Assembly: GCA_902767275.1 (NCBI GenBank)
Contig: CACXGY010000005.1
Coordinates: forward strand, 1-50,297
Length of the DNA stretch: 50,297 bases
DNA from: an uncultured bacterium
GTDB taxonomy: Bacteria; Cyanobacteriota; Vampirovibrionia; Gastranaerophilales; Gastranaerophilaceae
Direction: 5' to 3'
Positions 35,823 through 43,695 of the stretch are shown in pieces. Position 1 is the stretch's first letter. Each line of letters starts with the position of its first letter. Position numbers and translations under genes: made by a program. The notes below the pieces were generated by a model. That model was not told the DNA's origin. It saw only the letters and a list, made by a program, of their open reading frames with translations, and ran no database searches.

Positions 35823-36311
35823 ATGAAAAAATTTTTTGCAATATTATCAATCATAGTTATGACTGTTTGTTCAACTGCAATGGCAACTACGATAAAAGCC
35901 GGAGTAAGTGTTGAAGAAATTCCTAAAGGATTTTTCGGTAGTTGGCAGGTTTCTGCTCAATTAGAAAAGACTTCTAATTATTCAACCTTTAAACCACAAA
36001 GTAAAGATTTATGGAACTTATCTCGAGTCGGTAACGTCATTACTTTAGAGAACCCTTTTACAAAGGCACATGCTCAAATTGATATAAAACAAACAGAAGG
36101 AAATGTAATTGTATTTTCAAAAACATCAAGTTACGATAACAAAATATTAACCGATACAGTTACTATCAGATTAAATGGCAATACATTCGGAGGATATAAT
36201 GATATTGTATTAGAAACAGTTTCCTTACATGACGGACATATATTAAAAGTAGAGAGAGCAAAATACCTTTTAAAAGGGCAAAAACTGGCAGGAAGTTCAG
36301 TTTTAAAATAG
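35823..36311 (+). CDS. Secreted protein of unknown function
   Basis: This 162-aa protein has a signal peptide (about 1-21, VCSTAMA). The mature part is beta-rich with GFFGSWQVSAQLEKTS near its start and a series of strands (IDIKQTEGNVIVFSKTS, DTVTIRLNGNTFGGYND). No family is recognised; the GSWQVSAQL opening resembles lipocalin/calycin-like small barrels, a weak impression only. The leader is missing, so translation of this exported protein would begin at the 5' end of the mRNA. It lies 40 nt before trxB. Confidence 0.68.
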   Translation: MKKFFAILSIIVMTVCSTAMATTIKAGVSVEEIPKGFFGSWQVSAQLEKTSNYSTFKPQSKDLWNLSRVGNVITLENPFTKAHAQIDIKQTEGNVIVFSKTSSYDNKILTDTVTIRLNGNTFGGYNDIVLETVSLHDGHILKVERAKYLLKGQKLAGSSVLK

Positions 36312-36350
36312 AAAAAAGGAAAGGAATTTTAGGAAACATAGGGGGATTAT

Positions 36351-37295
36351 ATGGGGAATGTGTATGAGTATGACACAGTCATTCTCGGCGGTGGACCTGC
36401 GGGATTATCAGCAGGAATTTACATGGCTAGAAGTAACTCAAAAACAGCCATCATTGATACAAGTATGTTAGGCGGACAGCCGTCAAATTATTTAGAATTA
36501 GAAAATTATCCGGGATTTCCGATTATTGGCGGTTATGATTTAATGGAAAAATTTGAAGAACATGCAGATAAATTCGGAGTGGAAAAATATCCGATGCAAG
36601 AAATTAAATCAGTTAATCTGGTATCAAATCCTAAAATAGTGGAAACAGTAAACGGAGATATTTTTAAATCAAAAGTTATTATAATTGCTTGCGGAGCAAA
36701 ACCTCAAAAACTCGGAGTAAAAGGAGAAAATGAATTTATTGGCAGAGGAGTTAGTTATTGTGCCGTTTGTGACGGGGCATTTTATCAGGATAAAACCGTT
36801 GTTGTTGTGGGTGGTGGAAACGCTGCGGTTGAAGAAGGTATTTATCTTACGAAGTTCGCAAAAAAAGTTTATATTATTCATAGGCGAAATGAATTAAGGG
36901 CAGATAAAATTATCCAAGAAAGAGCATTTAAAAATAATAAAATAGAATTTGTATGGGATACGATTGTTAATGAAATACAAGGCGATGAAACGGTTAAGAA
37001 TATAGTTGTTCAAAATATAAAAACAAATAATATTACTAATATTGATGCAGATGGAATTTTTCCATATATAGGTTTTATTCCAAATATAAAAGATATTAAC
37101 GGACAAGTAAAACAAGATGAAAACGGTTTTATAATAACTGATGAAACAATGCAAACATCAATTAGCGGAGTATATGCAGTGGGAGATGTCAGAAGAACAC
37201 CTTTAAGACAGGTAATTACTGCAGCATCAGATGGTGCAATCGGAGCCGTTTATGCAGGTAAGTATTTAGAAACGCTTGATAAAATTTCTGTATAA
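36351..37295 (+). CDS. trxB: Thioredoxin reductase
   Basis: This 314-aa FAD/NADPH enzyme keeps thioredoxin reduced. It has the FAD motif LGGGPAGLSAGIYMAR (about 12-27), the redox pair CAVC in SYCAVCDGAF (about 135-138), the NADPH motif VVVGGGNAAVEEGIYL and the second FAD motif VYAVGDVRRTPLRQV. GGGGG lies just before ATG 36351. A strong terminator follows. Confidence 0.94.
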   Translation: MGNVYEYDTVILGGGPAGLSAGIYMARSNSKTAIIDTSMLGGQPSNYLELENYPGFPIIGGYDLMEKFEEHADKFGVEKYPMQEIKSVNLVSNPKIVETVNGDIFKSKVIIIACGAKPQKLGVKGENEFIGRGVSYCAVCDGAFYQDKTVVVVGGGNAAVEEGIYLTKFAKKVYIIHRRNELRADKIIQERAFKNNKIEFVWDTIVNEIQGDETVKNIVVQNIKTNNITNIDADGIFPYIGFIPNIKDINGQVKQDENGFIITDETMQTSISGVYAVGDVRRTPLRQVITAASDGAIGAVYAGKYLETLDKISV

Positions 37296-37300
37296 AAAAA

Positions 37301-37327
37301 GAGTCGACAATAAATTATTGTCGACTC
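37301..37327. terminator. Bidirectional intrinsic terminator
   Basis: The perfect 13-bp arms GAGTCGACAATAA and TTATTGTCGACTC with flanking A and T runs separate convergent trxB and fabI. Confidence 0.93.
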
Positions 37328-37347
37328 TTTTTATTAATAATAAAGTA

Positions 37348-38157
37348 TTAAATATTTACGTTATTTGAAATAATTTCCATTTCTTCAGAAGAACCGTAAA
37401 CACAATGGCAACCGCAATCACAATATAACACTTGACCGGTCGTACCGCTTGATAAATCAGAAGCGAGATATAACCCTGCTCTGCCGACATCTTCTAATGT
37501 AACGTTACGTTTAAGAGGTGCTTTAACAACTGCAGCCTTAAGCATTCTAGGAAAACCGCTAATGCCCATTGCAGCCAATGTTTTAACAGCACCTGATGAT
37601 AAACAGTTAACTCTGACACCATATGCACCCATATCCATTGCAAGATATCTCATAGATGATTCTAACGCTGCTTTTGCAACACCCATTACATTATAATTAG
37701 ATACAACGTATTGAGAACCGAGATATGTTAATGCTAAAATTGAACCGCCTTCATTCATAATAGGTTGAGCATTTCTGCATATAGTTACAAGTGAATATGC
37801 ACTAACACCCATAGCCGTGTTCCAACCGTCTAATGATGTGTCTATGAATTTCCCCATTAAGTCTTCTTTTTTAGCAAAAGCAACTGCATGAACAACAAAA
37901 TCTATTTTTCCGTATTCTTTTTCACAAGCAGCAAAAACTGCTTTTACTTCATCTTCTTTTGTTACATCACAACTCATGATTATTTTTGCACCCATATCTT
38001 CTGCAATAGGTCTGACTCTTTTTTCCATTGTTTCGCCTGCATAAGTGAATGCAATGTCAGCACCTGCATCATGTAATTGTTTTGCTATTCCGTATGCTAT
38101 ACCGTGAGTGTTAGAAACACCAAATATAACACCTTTTTTACCTTTCATTAAATCCAT
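37348..38157 (-). CDS. fabI: Enoyl-ACP reductase (NADH), FabI type
   Basis: The start is ATG 38157 (269 aa), with GAGGG 9 nt upstream; an in-frame TTG at 38175 lies in the ribosome-site region. FabI traits are GVSNTHGIAYGIAKQL (cofactor), HAVAFAKKEDL, ALTYLGSQYVVSNYNVMGVAKAALE (Y-x6-K active site) and VNCLSSGAVKTLAAMGI. It makes the last reduction of each fatty-acid cycle. The C-terminus is odd: where FabI normally has 'YVDAGYxIMG', this protein has YCDCGCHCVYGSSEE, four Cys within seven residues. Confidence 0.94.
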   Translation of the reverse strand: MDLMKGKKGVIFGVSNTHGIAYGIAKQLHDAGADIAFTYAGETMEKRVRPIAEDMGAKIIMSCDVTKEDEVKAVFAACEKEYGKIDFVVHAVAFAKKEDLMGKFIDTSLDGWNTAMGVSAYSLVTICRNAQPIMNEGGSILALTYLGSQYVVSNYNVMGVAKAALESSMRYLAMDMGAYGVRVNCLSSGAVKTLAAMGISGFPRMLKAAVVKAPLKRNVTLEDVGRAGLYLASDLSSGTTGQVLYCDCGCHCVYGSSEEMEIISNNVNI

Positions 38158-38255
38158 ATTAAATATCCCTCTCAATCTTAATACAAGTTGATTTTATCAA
38201 AAACAAAATTTATATTCAATCTAATTATAAACCATTAACTTATATATATAAAGTA

Positions 38256-38282
38256 AAAGGCGAGAGAAAATCTCTCGCCTTT
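38256..38282. terminator. Strong hairpin terminator
   Basis: AAAGGCGAGAGA and TCTCTCGCCTTT (12 bp) form a hairpin with an AAA loop, ending the outer-membrane protein gene on the minus strand. Confidence 0.88.
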
Positions 38283-38304
38283 AATATATATAAGTTCTGT
38301 AGAA

Positions 38305-39129
38305 TTAGAATCTATATCTAAAACCGCCATAAATGTTAGCACCAATAGTAGGATGGTGTCCGCCACCTACAAGAACAGAAACTTGCGGGTGTTTTTTGAA
38401 AGAATCACTGCTTCCAACTTCTGCTTCCCCGTTCAAATACCAAGATGCTTTAACTTTTTTGTTGTCAGCATGAGTTTGTGCAACTGATTTAATATTTACA
38501 GCAGGTCCTGCTTCTGCTTTTAATCTTAATACTGCAGTATTATTTTTTGCAAATTGTTTCATATAATCGATACCACCTGTAATACGTGGACTATAGATAC
38601 CATATTGATCACTAACAGGTTCGTGAGTTCTTACTATTGTTGCAGTACCACCAACACTACCTGTCAAATTTAAGGTTGAATCATTCTTTGATACAGGAAA
38701 TCTTCTTGTATATGAACCATCAAAGAACATTGTTGCTCTGTTGTGTTTTCCTGCAAAAACACCTGTTGCATCATAAACATCTTTACCTTTTCTTGCTTGT
38801 GCGTGAAGTCTAATACCATCTTGTGGTAAATGTCTTGCAGAAATATATTCTGCATCGACACCAAATCTAACTTTTTTACCATCTATTGAATCTGCTTTAA
38901 CTCTTGAAATAGAATCTGCTTTTGCATGAGCAATTGAATCAATTTGATGCATAATAAAAGTACGTGCATCAACTGCTGCATTATCCATTGCTTTTAAAGT
39001 ATCAGCAGCAACAACTCTACCTGCTGTTTGTGCAGTATGTGCTGCTGTTTGTGCTGCTGCATTGCTTGTTCCGCCTAATACCATTGGTAATGCTACTGCA
39101 GCCGTTTTTAATGTTTGTTTTATGTTCAT
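38305..39129 (-). CDS. Outer-membrane beta-barrel protein
   Basis: This 274-aa protein has a signal peptide (about 1-26, ALPMVLGGTSNAAAQ), a helical Ala/Asp/Ser-rich linker (30-85) and alternating beta strands (VRFGVDAEYISA, RATMFFDGSYTRRF, GIDYMKQF, VSVLVGGGHH). It ends in GGFRYRF; the terminal aromatic Phe is the BAM recognition signature. It is probably a small porin-like or structural barrel with a periplasmic linker. AGGAGGG lies about 9 nt before ATG 39129. The pore substrate is unknown. It confirms a diderm envelope. Confidence 0.82.
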   Translation of the reverse strand: MNIKQTLKTAAVALPMVLGGTSNAAAQTAAHTAQTAGRVVAADTLKAMDNAAVDARTFIMHQIDSIAHAKADSISRVKADSIDGKKVRFGVDAEYISARHLPQDGIRLHAQARKGKDVYDATGVFAGKHNRATMFFDGSYTRRFPVSKNDSTLNLTGSVGGTATIVRTHEPVSDQYGIYSPRITGGIDYMKQFAKNNTAVLRLKAEAGPAVNIKSVAQTHADNKKVKASWYLNGEAEVGSSDSFKKHPQVSVLVGGGHHPTIGANIYGGFRYRF

Positions 39130-39266
39130 TGGAATAAACCCTCCTTAATTATTTCCTATTCCGTTTTGTTAAATATGTGTGAAAAAAGTTTTTTGCCATG
39201 ACAATAAAATGCTATTAACAAAACTTTACAAAAATGTTATAAAATGTTTTTATTTGGGAAGATGTA

Positions 39267-39761
39267 TTATTTTTCATCTGATATAAAACCGATATCTATT
39301 TTTAAAATATCATTGTTGTAAGCATTAACGGCAAGTTTATCACAAATCTCATTAAACTCGTGTCCGTTATGTCCTTTTACCCATACAAGTTTAACTTCAT
39401 GTTTTTTCATCAAAGGAAGCAATCTTTTCCATAAATCAACATTCTTAACGGGTTTCTTTGATGCCGTTTTCCAATTTTTAGCAATCCAACCGTCAATCCA
39501 ACCTTGCTCAAAAGCATCCGTCAAATATTTACTATCAGATGTAAGAACTACGCTACACGGAGATTTTAATGATTCTAACCCAACAATTGCCGCAAGAATT
39601 TCCATTCTATTGTTAGTTGTTTTCTCAAACCCTTCAGATAATTCTTTTTGAATATAATTTCCGTCAGATTTTTTATAGCGTAAAACTACACCATATCCTC
39701 CCTTACCGGGGTTGCCGCTGCATGCTCCGTCTGTGTATATTTCTACTTTTGGCTTTTCCAT
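39267..39761 (-). CDS. rnhA: Ribonuclease HI
   Basis: This 164-aa enzyme degrades RNA in RNA-DNA hybrids. Active-site residues are visible: Asp11 ([12 protein letters not shown]), Glu54 (NNRMEI), Asp76 (TSDSKY) and an Asp near 141 (EICDKLA). The basic protrusion ([21 protein letters not shown]) is present. ATG 39761 has no Shine-Dalgarno sequence and is preceded by TATAAT at 7 nt, predicting a leaderless mRNA. Confidence 0.95.
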   Translation of the reverse strand: MEKPKVEIYTDGACSGNPGKGGYGVVLRYKKSDGNYIQKELSEGFEKTTNNRMEILAAIVGLESLKSPCSVVLTSDSKYLTDAFEQGWIDGWIAKNWKTASKKPVKNVDLWKRLLPLMKKHEVKLVWVKGHNGHEFNEICDKLAVNAYNNDILKIDIGFISDEK

Positions 39762-39768
39762 AAAAATT

Positions 39769-39774
39769 ATTATA
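39769..39774 (-). promoter_or_regulatory. -10 box of rnhA, predicted leaderless start
   Basis: TATAAT on the minus strand is followed by 7 nt and then ATG 39761. Confidence 0.6.
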
Positions 39775-39942
39775 TGTGAAATATATCAATGTGTGAATAA
39801 AAAGTTCCGTTTATAAAGTGTAAATATTTGTAACAAACACAGTTTTTTTAATAAAAAAAACTAAAGAGATATAACTAGGTTTTCGTAATAAGTCATATAT
39901 ATAGGAATTATGTGTTAACCAACACAAATCAAGGAAAATTAA

Positions 39943-40350
39943 ATGGGTTTATCGTCTTCACAGGCAAGATTATTACATTTGACTTACAGTAATAAATCCT
40001 CATAATAACAAAGATTCTATAACACTTGATAGAAGTGATTTCTTTAAATATTTTAAAAGTATTTATTTGTTTGGTGATACATATACTAAATATACAAATA
40101 AATATTCCAACATAACCTATGATGCAAAATATGGAACTTCAAATAATTCTCTTAATTATTATTTTAATATCTAAGGGGTTTACAAATTAGAAAAAATAGT
40201 GCATAATGTAAGCAGAAGAAATTAGTCCAACCTATCAAAAGAAAGAGGTTTTACAAGATAACAATAATAGTTGTTATATAGTGGATTTTTCCACAAAAGT
40301 TATGGCTGTTGATTATGATATGAAGCGGCAGAGTCAAATGACTCTGTCGC
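39943..40350 (+). pseudogene. Decayed gene with MGLSSSQARLL start
   Basis: A normal start (AAGGA at 39931, ATG 39943) encodes MGLSSSQARLLHLT and then stops at 40003. The next frame continues from about 40001 as NNKDSITLDRSDFFKYF... to a stop at 40172. A third coding-like stretch, EEISPTYQKKEVLQD...VDFSTKVMAVDYDM, runs from about 40209 to 40350. The pieces in successive frames look like one ancestral protein broken by frameshifts and a probable internal deletion. The opening sequence is, in my knowledge, a recurrent start of Gastranaerophilales proteins of unknown function. The last part overlaps the coaX terminator. Confidence 0.6.
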
Positions 40351-40352
40351 TT
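40323..40352. terminator. Hairpin terminator after coaX
   Basis: AAGCGGCAGAGTCA and TGACTCTGTCGCTT (14 bp, one G-T) form a stem that abuts the coaX stop codon on the minus strand. Confidence 0.72.
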
Positions 40353-41101
40353 TAGTTTAACCTATATAACAATAATAACCCTTCCAGCGTTATATTTTTT
40401 GATATTAAATCTATCGGATGCGTAATATATTTAGAAATAAGGTCACTATATCCGCCTGTTAAAATTATTTTCATTTTTTCTTTAAGTTCTTGCTCTACTT
40501 GTTCAATCATTCCGTCAATCATTGCGGCAGAACCTTTGATTACTCCTGCAAGAATAGCATCTTTAGTGTTATTTCCGATAGATGTATTTATTGACATTGC
40601 ATTTATTATAGGAAGTTTTTCTGTTGCTTTTCCCAAAGAATCTAGTTGTGTTTTTATTCCCGGAGCAATAAGTCCGCCTATAAATTCACCGTTTGAATTG
40701 ACAATATCAAAGGTTGTAGCAGTACCTAAATCAACAATAATAACTCCTTGTTTGTACAAATCCCAACCTTTTACTCCATTTGCAATCCTATCAGCACCAA
40801 GTTCAGAATTGTTGTGTATATTTAGTTTTATCGGCATATTAGAGTTGTGGGTTAATTTTATCGGTATAACTCCACATACGGATTTTACGGCATTAAAAAG
40901 TCTGTCATTGATTTCTTCAACGACAGAACTTATAATGGCTCCTTCAATTTTGATTTCGCCAATATAAGAGGACAAGTCCTCTTTGTATGTTTTTTCTGAC
41001 AACTTGATGTCAGAAGTCATACTGAACTTTTTGACAATGGTATCATTATCAAACAATCCACATGTTACTCCAGTATTTCCGACATCAATTGTTAGTATCA
41101 T
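40352..41101 (-). CDS. coaX: Type III pantothenate kinase
   Basis: This 249-aa enzyme phosphorylates pantothenate, the first step of CoA synthesis. It has the N-terminal ASKHA motif TIDVGNTGVTCGLF (about 4-17), the metal-binding region GADRIANGVKGWDLY, IIVDLGTATTFD and GGLIAPGIKTQLDSL. The length is typical. AAGGGG lies about 8 nt before ATG 41101. It is upstream-neighboured by the 58-aa protein on the same strand, 39 nt away. Confidence 0.95.
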   Translation of the reverse strand: MILTIDVGNTGVTCGLFDNDTIVKKFSMTSDIKLSEKTYKEDLSSYIGEIKIEGAIISSVVEEINDRLFNAVKSVCGVIPIKLTHNSNMPIKLNIHNNSELGADRIANGVKGWDLYKQGVIIVDLGTATTFDIVNSNGEFIGGLIAPGIKTQLDSLGKATEKLPIINAMSINTSIGNNTKDAILAGVIKGSAAMIDGMIEQVEQELKEKMKIILTGGYSDLISKYITHPIDLISKNITLEGLLLLYRLN

Positions 41102-41140
41102 AAAATATCCCCTTTAAGGATATTTTATAATAAATATTGT

Positions 41141-41317
41141 TTAAAATATAGATTTTCCGTCACCTGCAACATGAAATCCGGGAGTTTCGTGCCCTTTTTG
41201 TTTTTCTTCTATTTCAGGCTTATCTACTCCACGCATTTGAATTCCGTTGTCGCCGGCAGAACCTGCTGCAAAACCACGTGCACTTACCGGTGTTGTTCCA
41301 ACATCTAAGCAAGACAT
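41141..41317 (-). CDS. Unknown 58-aa glycine-rich protein
   Basis: A frame from ATG 41317 has a perfect AGGAGG-type site 7-8 nt upstream. The protein begins MSCLDVGTTPVSARGFAAGS and ends FHVAGDGKSIF. It is rich in Gly, Asp and Lys, with no signal peptide or membrane segment, and contains one Cys at position 3. The base composition is less AT-rich than the neighbours and the codon use is normal, which supports a real gene. It could be co-transcribed with coaX. No homologue is recognised. Confidence 0.72.
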   Translation of the reverse strand: MSCLDVGTTPVSARGFAAGSAGDNGIQMRGVDKPEIEEKQKGHETPGFHVAGDGKSIF

Positions 41318-41520
41318 AATATTTCCTCCATATTAATATTCACATGTATATCTTATGTATATATAAAGTTTTTTATTTCTTAAAAATTGACTATTTATGT
41401 TTTAATCTGACATATTTTGTTACAATCGCTATTATTCAGTAATAATAATAATTCTAATTGAATTTTTAATTTTATTTTTAAATTAATGCATCGTTCATGC
41501 TTTCCAAAATAAAAAATCGA

Positions 41521-41541
41521 GTGTATAATTTGGATATACAC
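41521..41541. promoter_or_regulatory. Dyad overlapping a -10 box
   Basis: GTGTATA (41521-41527) and TATACAC (41535-41541) are perfect inverted arms spanning TATAAT at 41524-41529, as in an operator that would block a promoter reading towards the terminator at 41571. Confidence 0.4.
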
Positions 41542-41570
41542 AATACGAAAATCCAACTATTACTATCTGT

Positions 41571-41610
41571 AAAGTATGAACCCAGTTTATAAATTCATAC
41601 TTTTTTTTAT
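41571..41610 (+). terminator. Orphan intrinsic terminator
   Basis: AAAGTATGAA and TTCATACTTT (10 bp, loop of 13 nt) are followed by a T run. No plus-strand gene lies upstream, so it suggests a short RNA starting near 41536. Confidence 0.68.
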
Positions 41611-41666
41611 TGCTATATTTAAAATTAAAATTGTAACAATATTTTTACACTTTACCCTAAAAAGGG

Positions 41667-41694
41667 TTGAAAAATTCAAAAAACAATCCATAAT
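41667..41694 (+). promoter_or_regulatory. Sigma-70-type promoter
   Basis: TTGAAA (41667-41672), a 16-bp spacer and CATAAT (41689-41694). It is one of the few promoters here with a recognisable -35 box, and it leads into the putative RNA gene. Confidence 0.55.
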
Positions 41695-41700
41695 GAAAAT

Positions 41701-41905
41701 ATAGATATTAAGTGAGTGAAACAAAGACTTGGACATTACCCCGATAGAGGATTGATATACTGTTTGCACTTATGTATTATACAGTAAGTTAGAAACTATT
41801 GTATTGGGGATATGTATATAGGCTAACGACAAACAAACAACAAACAAACATATACACAGGCGAACGAAAGTTTGCTGCACGCACCCAAAAGGTGCGTGTA
41901 TTTTT
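41701..41905 (+). ncRNA. Putative structured RNA of about 205 nt
   Basis: Between a good promoter and a strong terminator (41876-41906) there is no frame but several foldable parts: CCCCGATA (41739-41746) with TATTGGGG around 41812-41819 enclosing TACTGT/ACAGTA; TGTATAT...ATATACA enclosing an ACAA-repeat loop; GCGAAC-GAAA-GTTTGC; and the terminator stem. The length is near that of 6S RNA, but the closing stem expected for 6S is not seen, and it matches no tmRNA, RNase P or SRP signature. Identity is open. Confidence 0.45.
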
Positions 41906-41906
41906 A
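41876..41906 (+). terminator. Intrinsic terminator of the putative RNA
   Basis: The stem TGCACGCACC/GGTGCGTGTA (loop CAAAA, one G-T pair) is followed by TTTTTA. Confidence 0.85.
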
Positions 41907-42152
41907 TGTTTCTTTTTTGTAAAGTTCTTATGCAATTCAACATTACTATCCGAGATAATTTCAAGTTATTTCCAATAAGTTAAAACGCAACTAAAGTTTA
42001 CCGTACTGTAGGGCAGGCAATGCTGACATTAATATATATAGGTGCTGTCTTAAGACACAAAAATATGTTTAAAAATATGTGTGTACATACTTTTTGCCTT
42101 TAGAACTCGGAAACTTAAAATGTACGCTACAAACTATAAGTTATTTGCAATA

Positions 42153-42959
42153 TTATTCTTCTTCAAGGCTTCTAAAACCAGATTTATGATTTCTCAAGGT
42201 AACACCTCTTTTTGATGTTTGAACAAACTCAATCATTTCTTCAACGAGAGAATTTATCTTTCCGTCTTTTTTGATTTGTTCAATTGCTTGAGTTGTATTA
42301 TATTCTTCAGAGATTAACAATTTGAAGGCATGTCTTGCAATATTGATATCGTCCATAGAATATCCTCTGCGTTTGAGAGCGACGACATTTAATCCTCTTG
42401 CAACAGGAGGTCTGCCCTCTCCTTTTGAGAAAGGTAATATATCTTGTCTTGCAGCAGAGAAACCGCTAATGATAGCCATTTTGCCAATTCTGATATTTTG
42501 ATGAAATACGCTCATTCCGCCTATAAATGCACCAAAACCAACATGTATATGTCCGCCTAAAGTAACCAAATTCGCAAGGATAACTTCATCTTCTAATACG
42601 CAATTGTGAGCAACGTGCGAGCCAACCATTAATAAACACTTGTTTCCGACTCTTGTTGTATAATCGCCGCAAGCAGCGCCTCTGTGAATAGTTACATTTT
42701 CTTTTATTATTGTACCATTCCCGATTACAACCTTTGTTTCTTCTCCTTTATACCCTAAATCTTGCGGTTCTGAACCAATTGTTGCAAACGGACTGATTGT
42801 ACAATCTTCTCCAATTTCTGAATATTCAATATATGCATTTGCTATTACACGGGTTCTTGCCCCTATTTTTACATTTTTACCTATTACAACATTAGGACCT
42901 ATAATTGCACTCTCGTCTATTACGGCTGACGGATCAATTATTGCAGTTTTATCAATCAT
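42153..42959 (-). CDS. lpxA: UDP-N-acetylglucosamine acyltransferase
   Basis: This 268-aa left-handed beta-helix protein adds the 3-O-acyl chain to UDP-GlcNAc, the first step of lipid A. Hexapeptide repeats run from about 8 to 185 (IIDPSAVIDESAIIGPNVVI). The catalytic His lies in SHVAHNCVLED, followed by GGMSVFHQNIRIG and the family segment VARGLNVVALKRRGYS. A helical C-terminal domain closes it. GGAGAG lies before ATG 42959. The adjacent lpxK is about 0.7 kb upstream on the same strand. Confidence 0.95.
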   Translation of the reverse strand: MIDKTAIIDPSAVIDESAIIGPNVVIGKNVKIGARTRVIANAYIEYSEIGEDCTISPFATIGSEPQDLGYKGEETKVVIGNGTIIKENVTIHRGAACGDYTTRVGNKCLLMVGSHVAHNCVLEDEVILANLVTLGGHIHVGFGAFIGGMSVFHQNIRIGKMAIISGFSAARQDILPFSKGEGRPPVARGLNVVALKRRGYSMDDINIARHAFKLLISEEYNTTQAIEQIKKDGKINSLVEEMIEFVQTSKRGVTLRNHKSGFRSLEEE

Positions 42960-43053
42960 TTTCTCTCTCCATTTAAAATACTTGTAATAATTTAAGTATA
43001 ATATAAATAATTAATTTTTTGATTTTATTTATATTATTTTAATATCTTAAATA

Positions 43054-43692
43054 TTAGTGATTATTTTTATAATTTTCACAATATTTATAAACAGGACATT
43101 TATCACATAAAGGTTTTGTTGGTTTACAAACATTCTGTCCGTGCGTTACAAGGATTGTATTTATATCAAGCCAATATTTTTCAGGAAGGGTATCTCTTAG
43201 TGCAAATTCTGTTTCTTCCGGATTTTTTGTGTTTACAAGTCCCATTCTGTTACAAATTCTATGCACATGAACATCAACACAAATTGCAGGAATGCCAAAT
43301 CCTTTTGCCAGTACAAGATTCGCTGTTTTTCTTCCGACCCCGTTAAACTTGATTAATTCTTCGATTGTATTAGGGACTTGTCCGTTTAAATCATTTGCAA
43401 TTATTTTAGATAACTCAATAATTTGTTTTGCTTTGTTTGTGTAAAATCCGACGGGATATATCGCTTTTGCAAGATTATCTTCGTTTATAACAGACATTTC
43501 TTGCGGAGTTTTAGCCAGTTGAAGCATTCTTAATGTCGCTGGATATGTTGTTCTGTCATTTGTTCTTAAACTTAGAATACATGCTATTAAAACCAAATAA
43601 GGATTTTTAAAGTTTTCCATCAATTGAACAAACTCACTTCTCGGTTGATTAGCATTTTTTAAAGCCGATACAATTTTATCAATATTTTTCAC
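43054..43692 (-). CDS. nth: Endonuclease III
   Basis: This 212-aa base-excision repair glycosylase/AP lyase removes oxidised pyrimidines. It has the helix-hairpin-helix with catalytic Lys (LIKFNGVGRKTANLVLAKGF), the catalytic Asp in CVDVHVHRICNRMGL and the [4Fe-4S] cluster C-x6-C-x2-C-x5-C (CKPTKPLCDKCPVYKYC) at the end. The start is GTG 43692, 3 nt after the lpxK stop, with GAGG upstream, so it is coupled to lpxK. Confidence 0.95.
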   Translation of the reverse strand: MKNIDKIVSALKNANQPRSEFVQLMENFKNPYLVLIACILSLRTNDRTTYPATLRMLQLAKTPQEMSVINEDNLAKAIYPVGFYTNKAKQIIELSKIIANDLNGQVPNTIEELIKFNGVGRKTANLVLAKGFGIPAICVDVHVHRICNRMGLVNTKNPEETEFALRDTLPEKYWLDINTILVTHGQNVCKPTKPLCDKCPVYKYCENYKNNH

Positions 43693-43695
43693 AGG

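Larger units (their letters stand above)
41318..42152. other. 835-bp region without protein genes
   Basis: No credible coding frame. From left to right it holds AT-rich sequence, a dyad over a -10-like box (41521-41541), an orphan terminator (41571-41610), a promoter and putative structured RNA (41667-41906), a block shared with 22918-22940 around 41945-41960, and a GGGCAGGCAATGC stretch (42012) and TGTCTTAAGACA palindrome (about 42046) typical of degenerate repeats. Confidence 0.6.

Noticed and set aside
41701-41905. Calling the structured RNA a 6S RNA
   Set aside because: The size fits, but 5' and 3' ends do not pair into a closing stem and the terminator forms separately; the evidence is not enough for a name.
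41587-41964. Two minus-strand frames of 60 and 64 codons
   Set aside because: They lie antisense to the promoter-terminator unit, lack ribosome sites and run through terminator hairpins.
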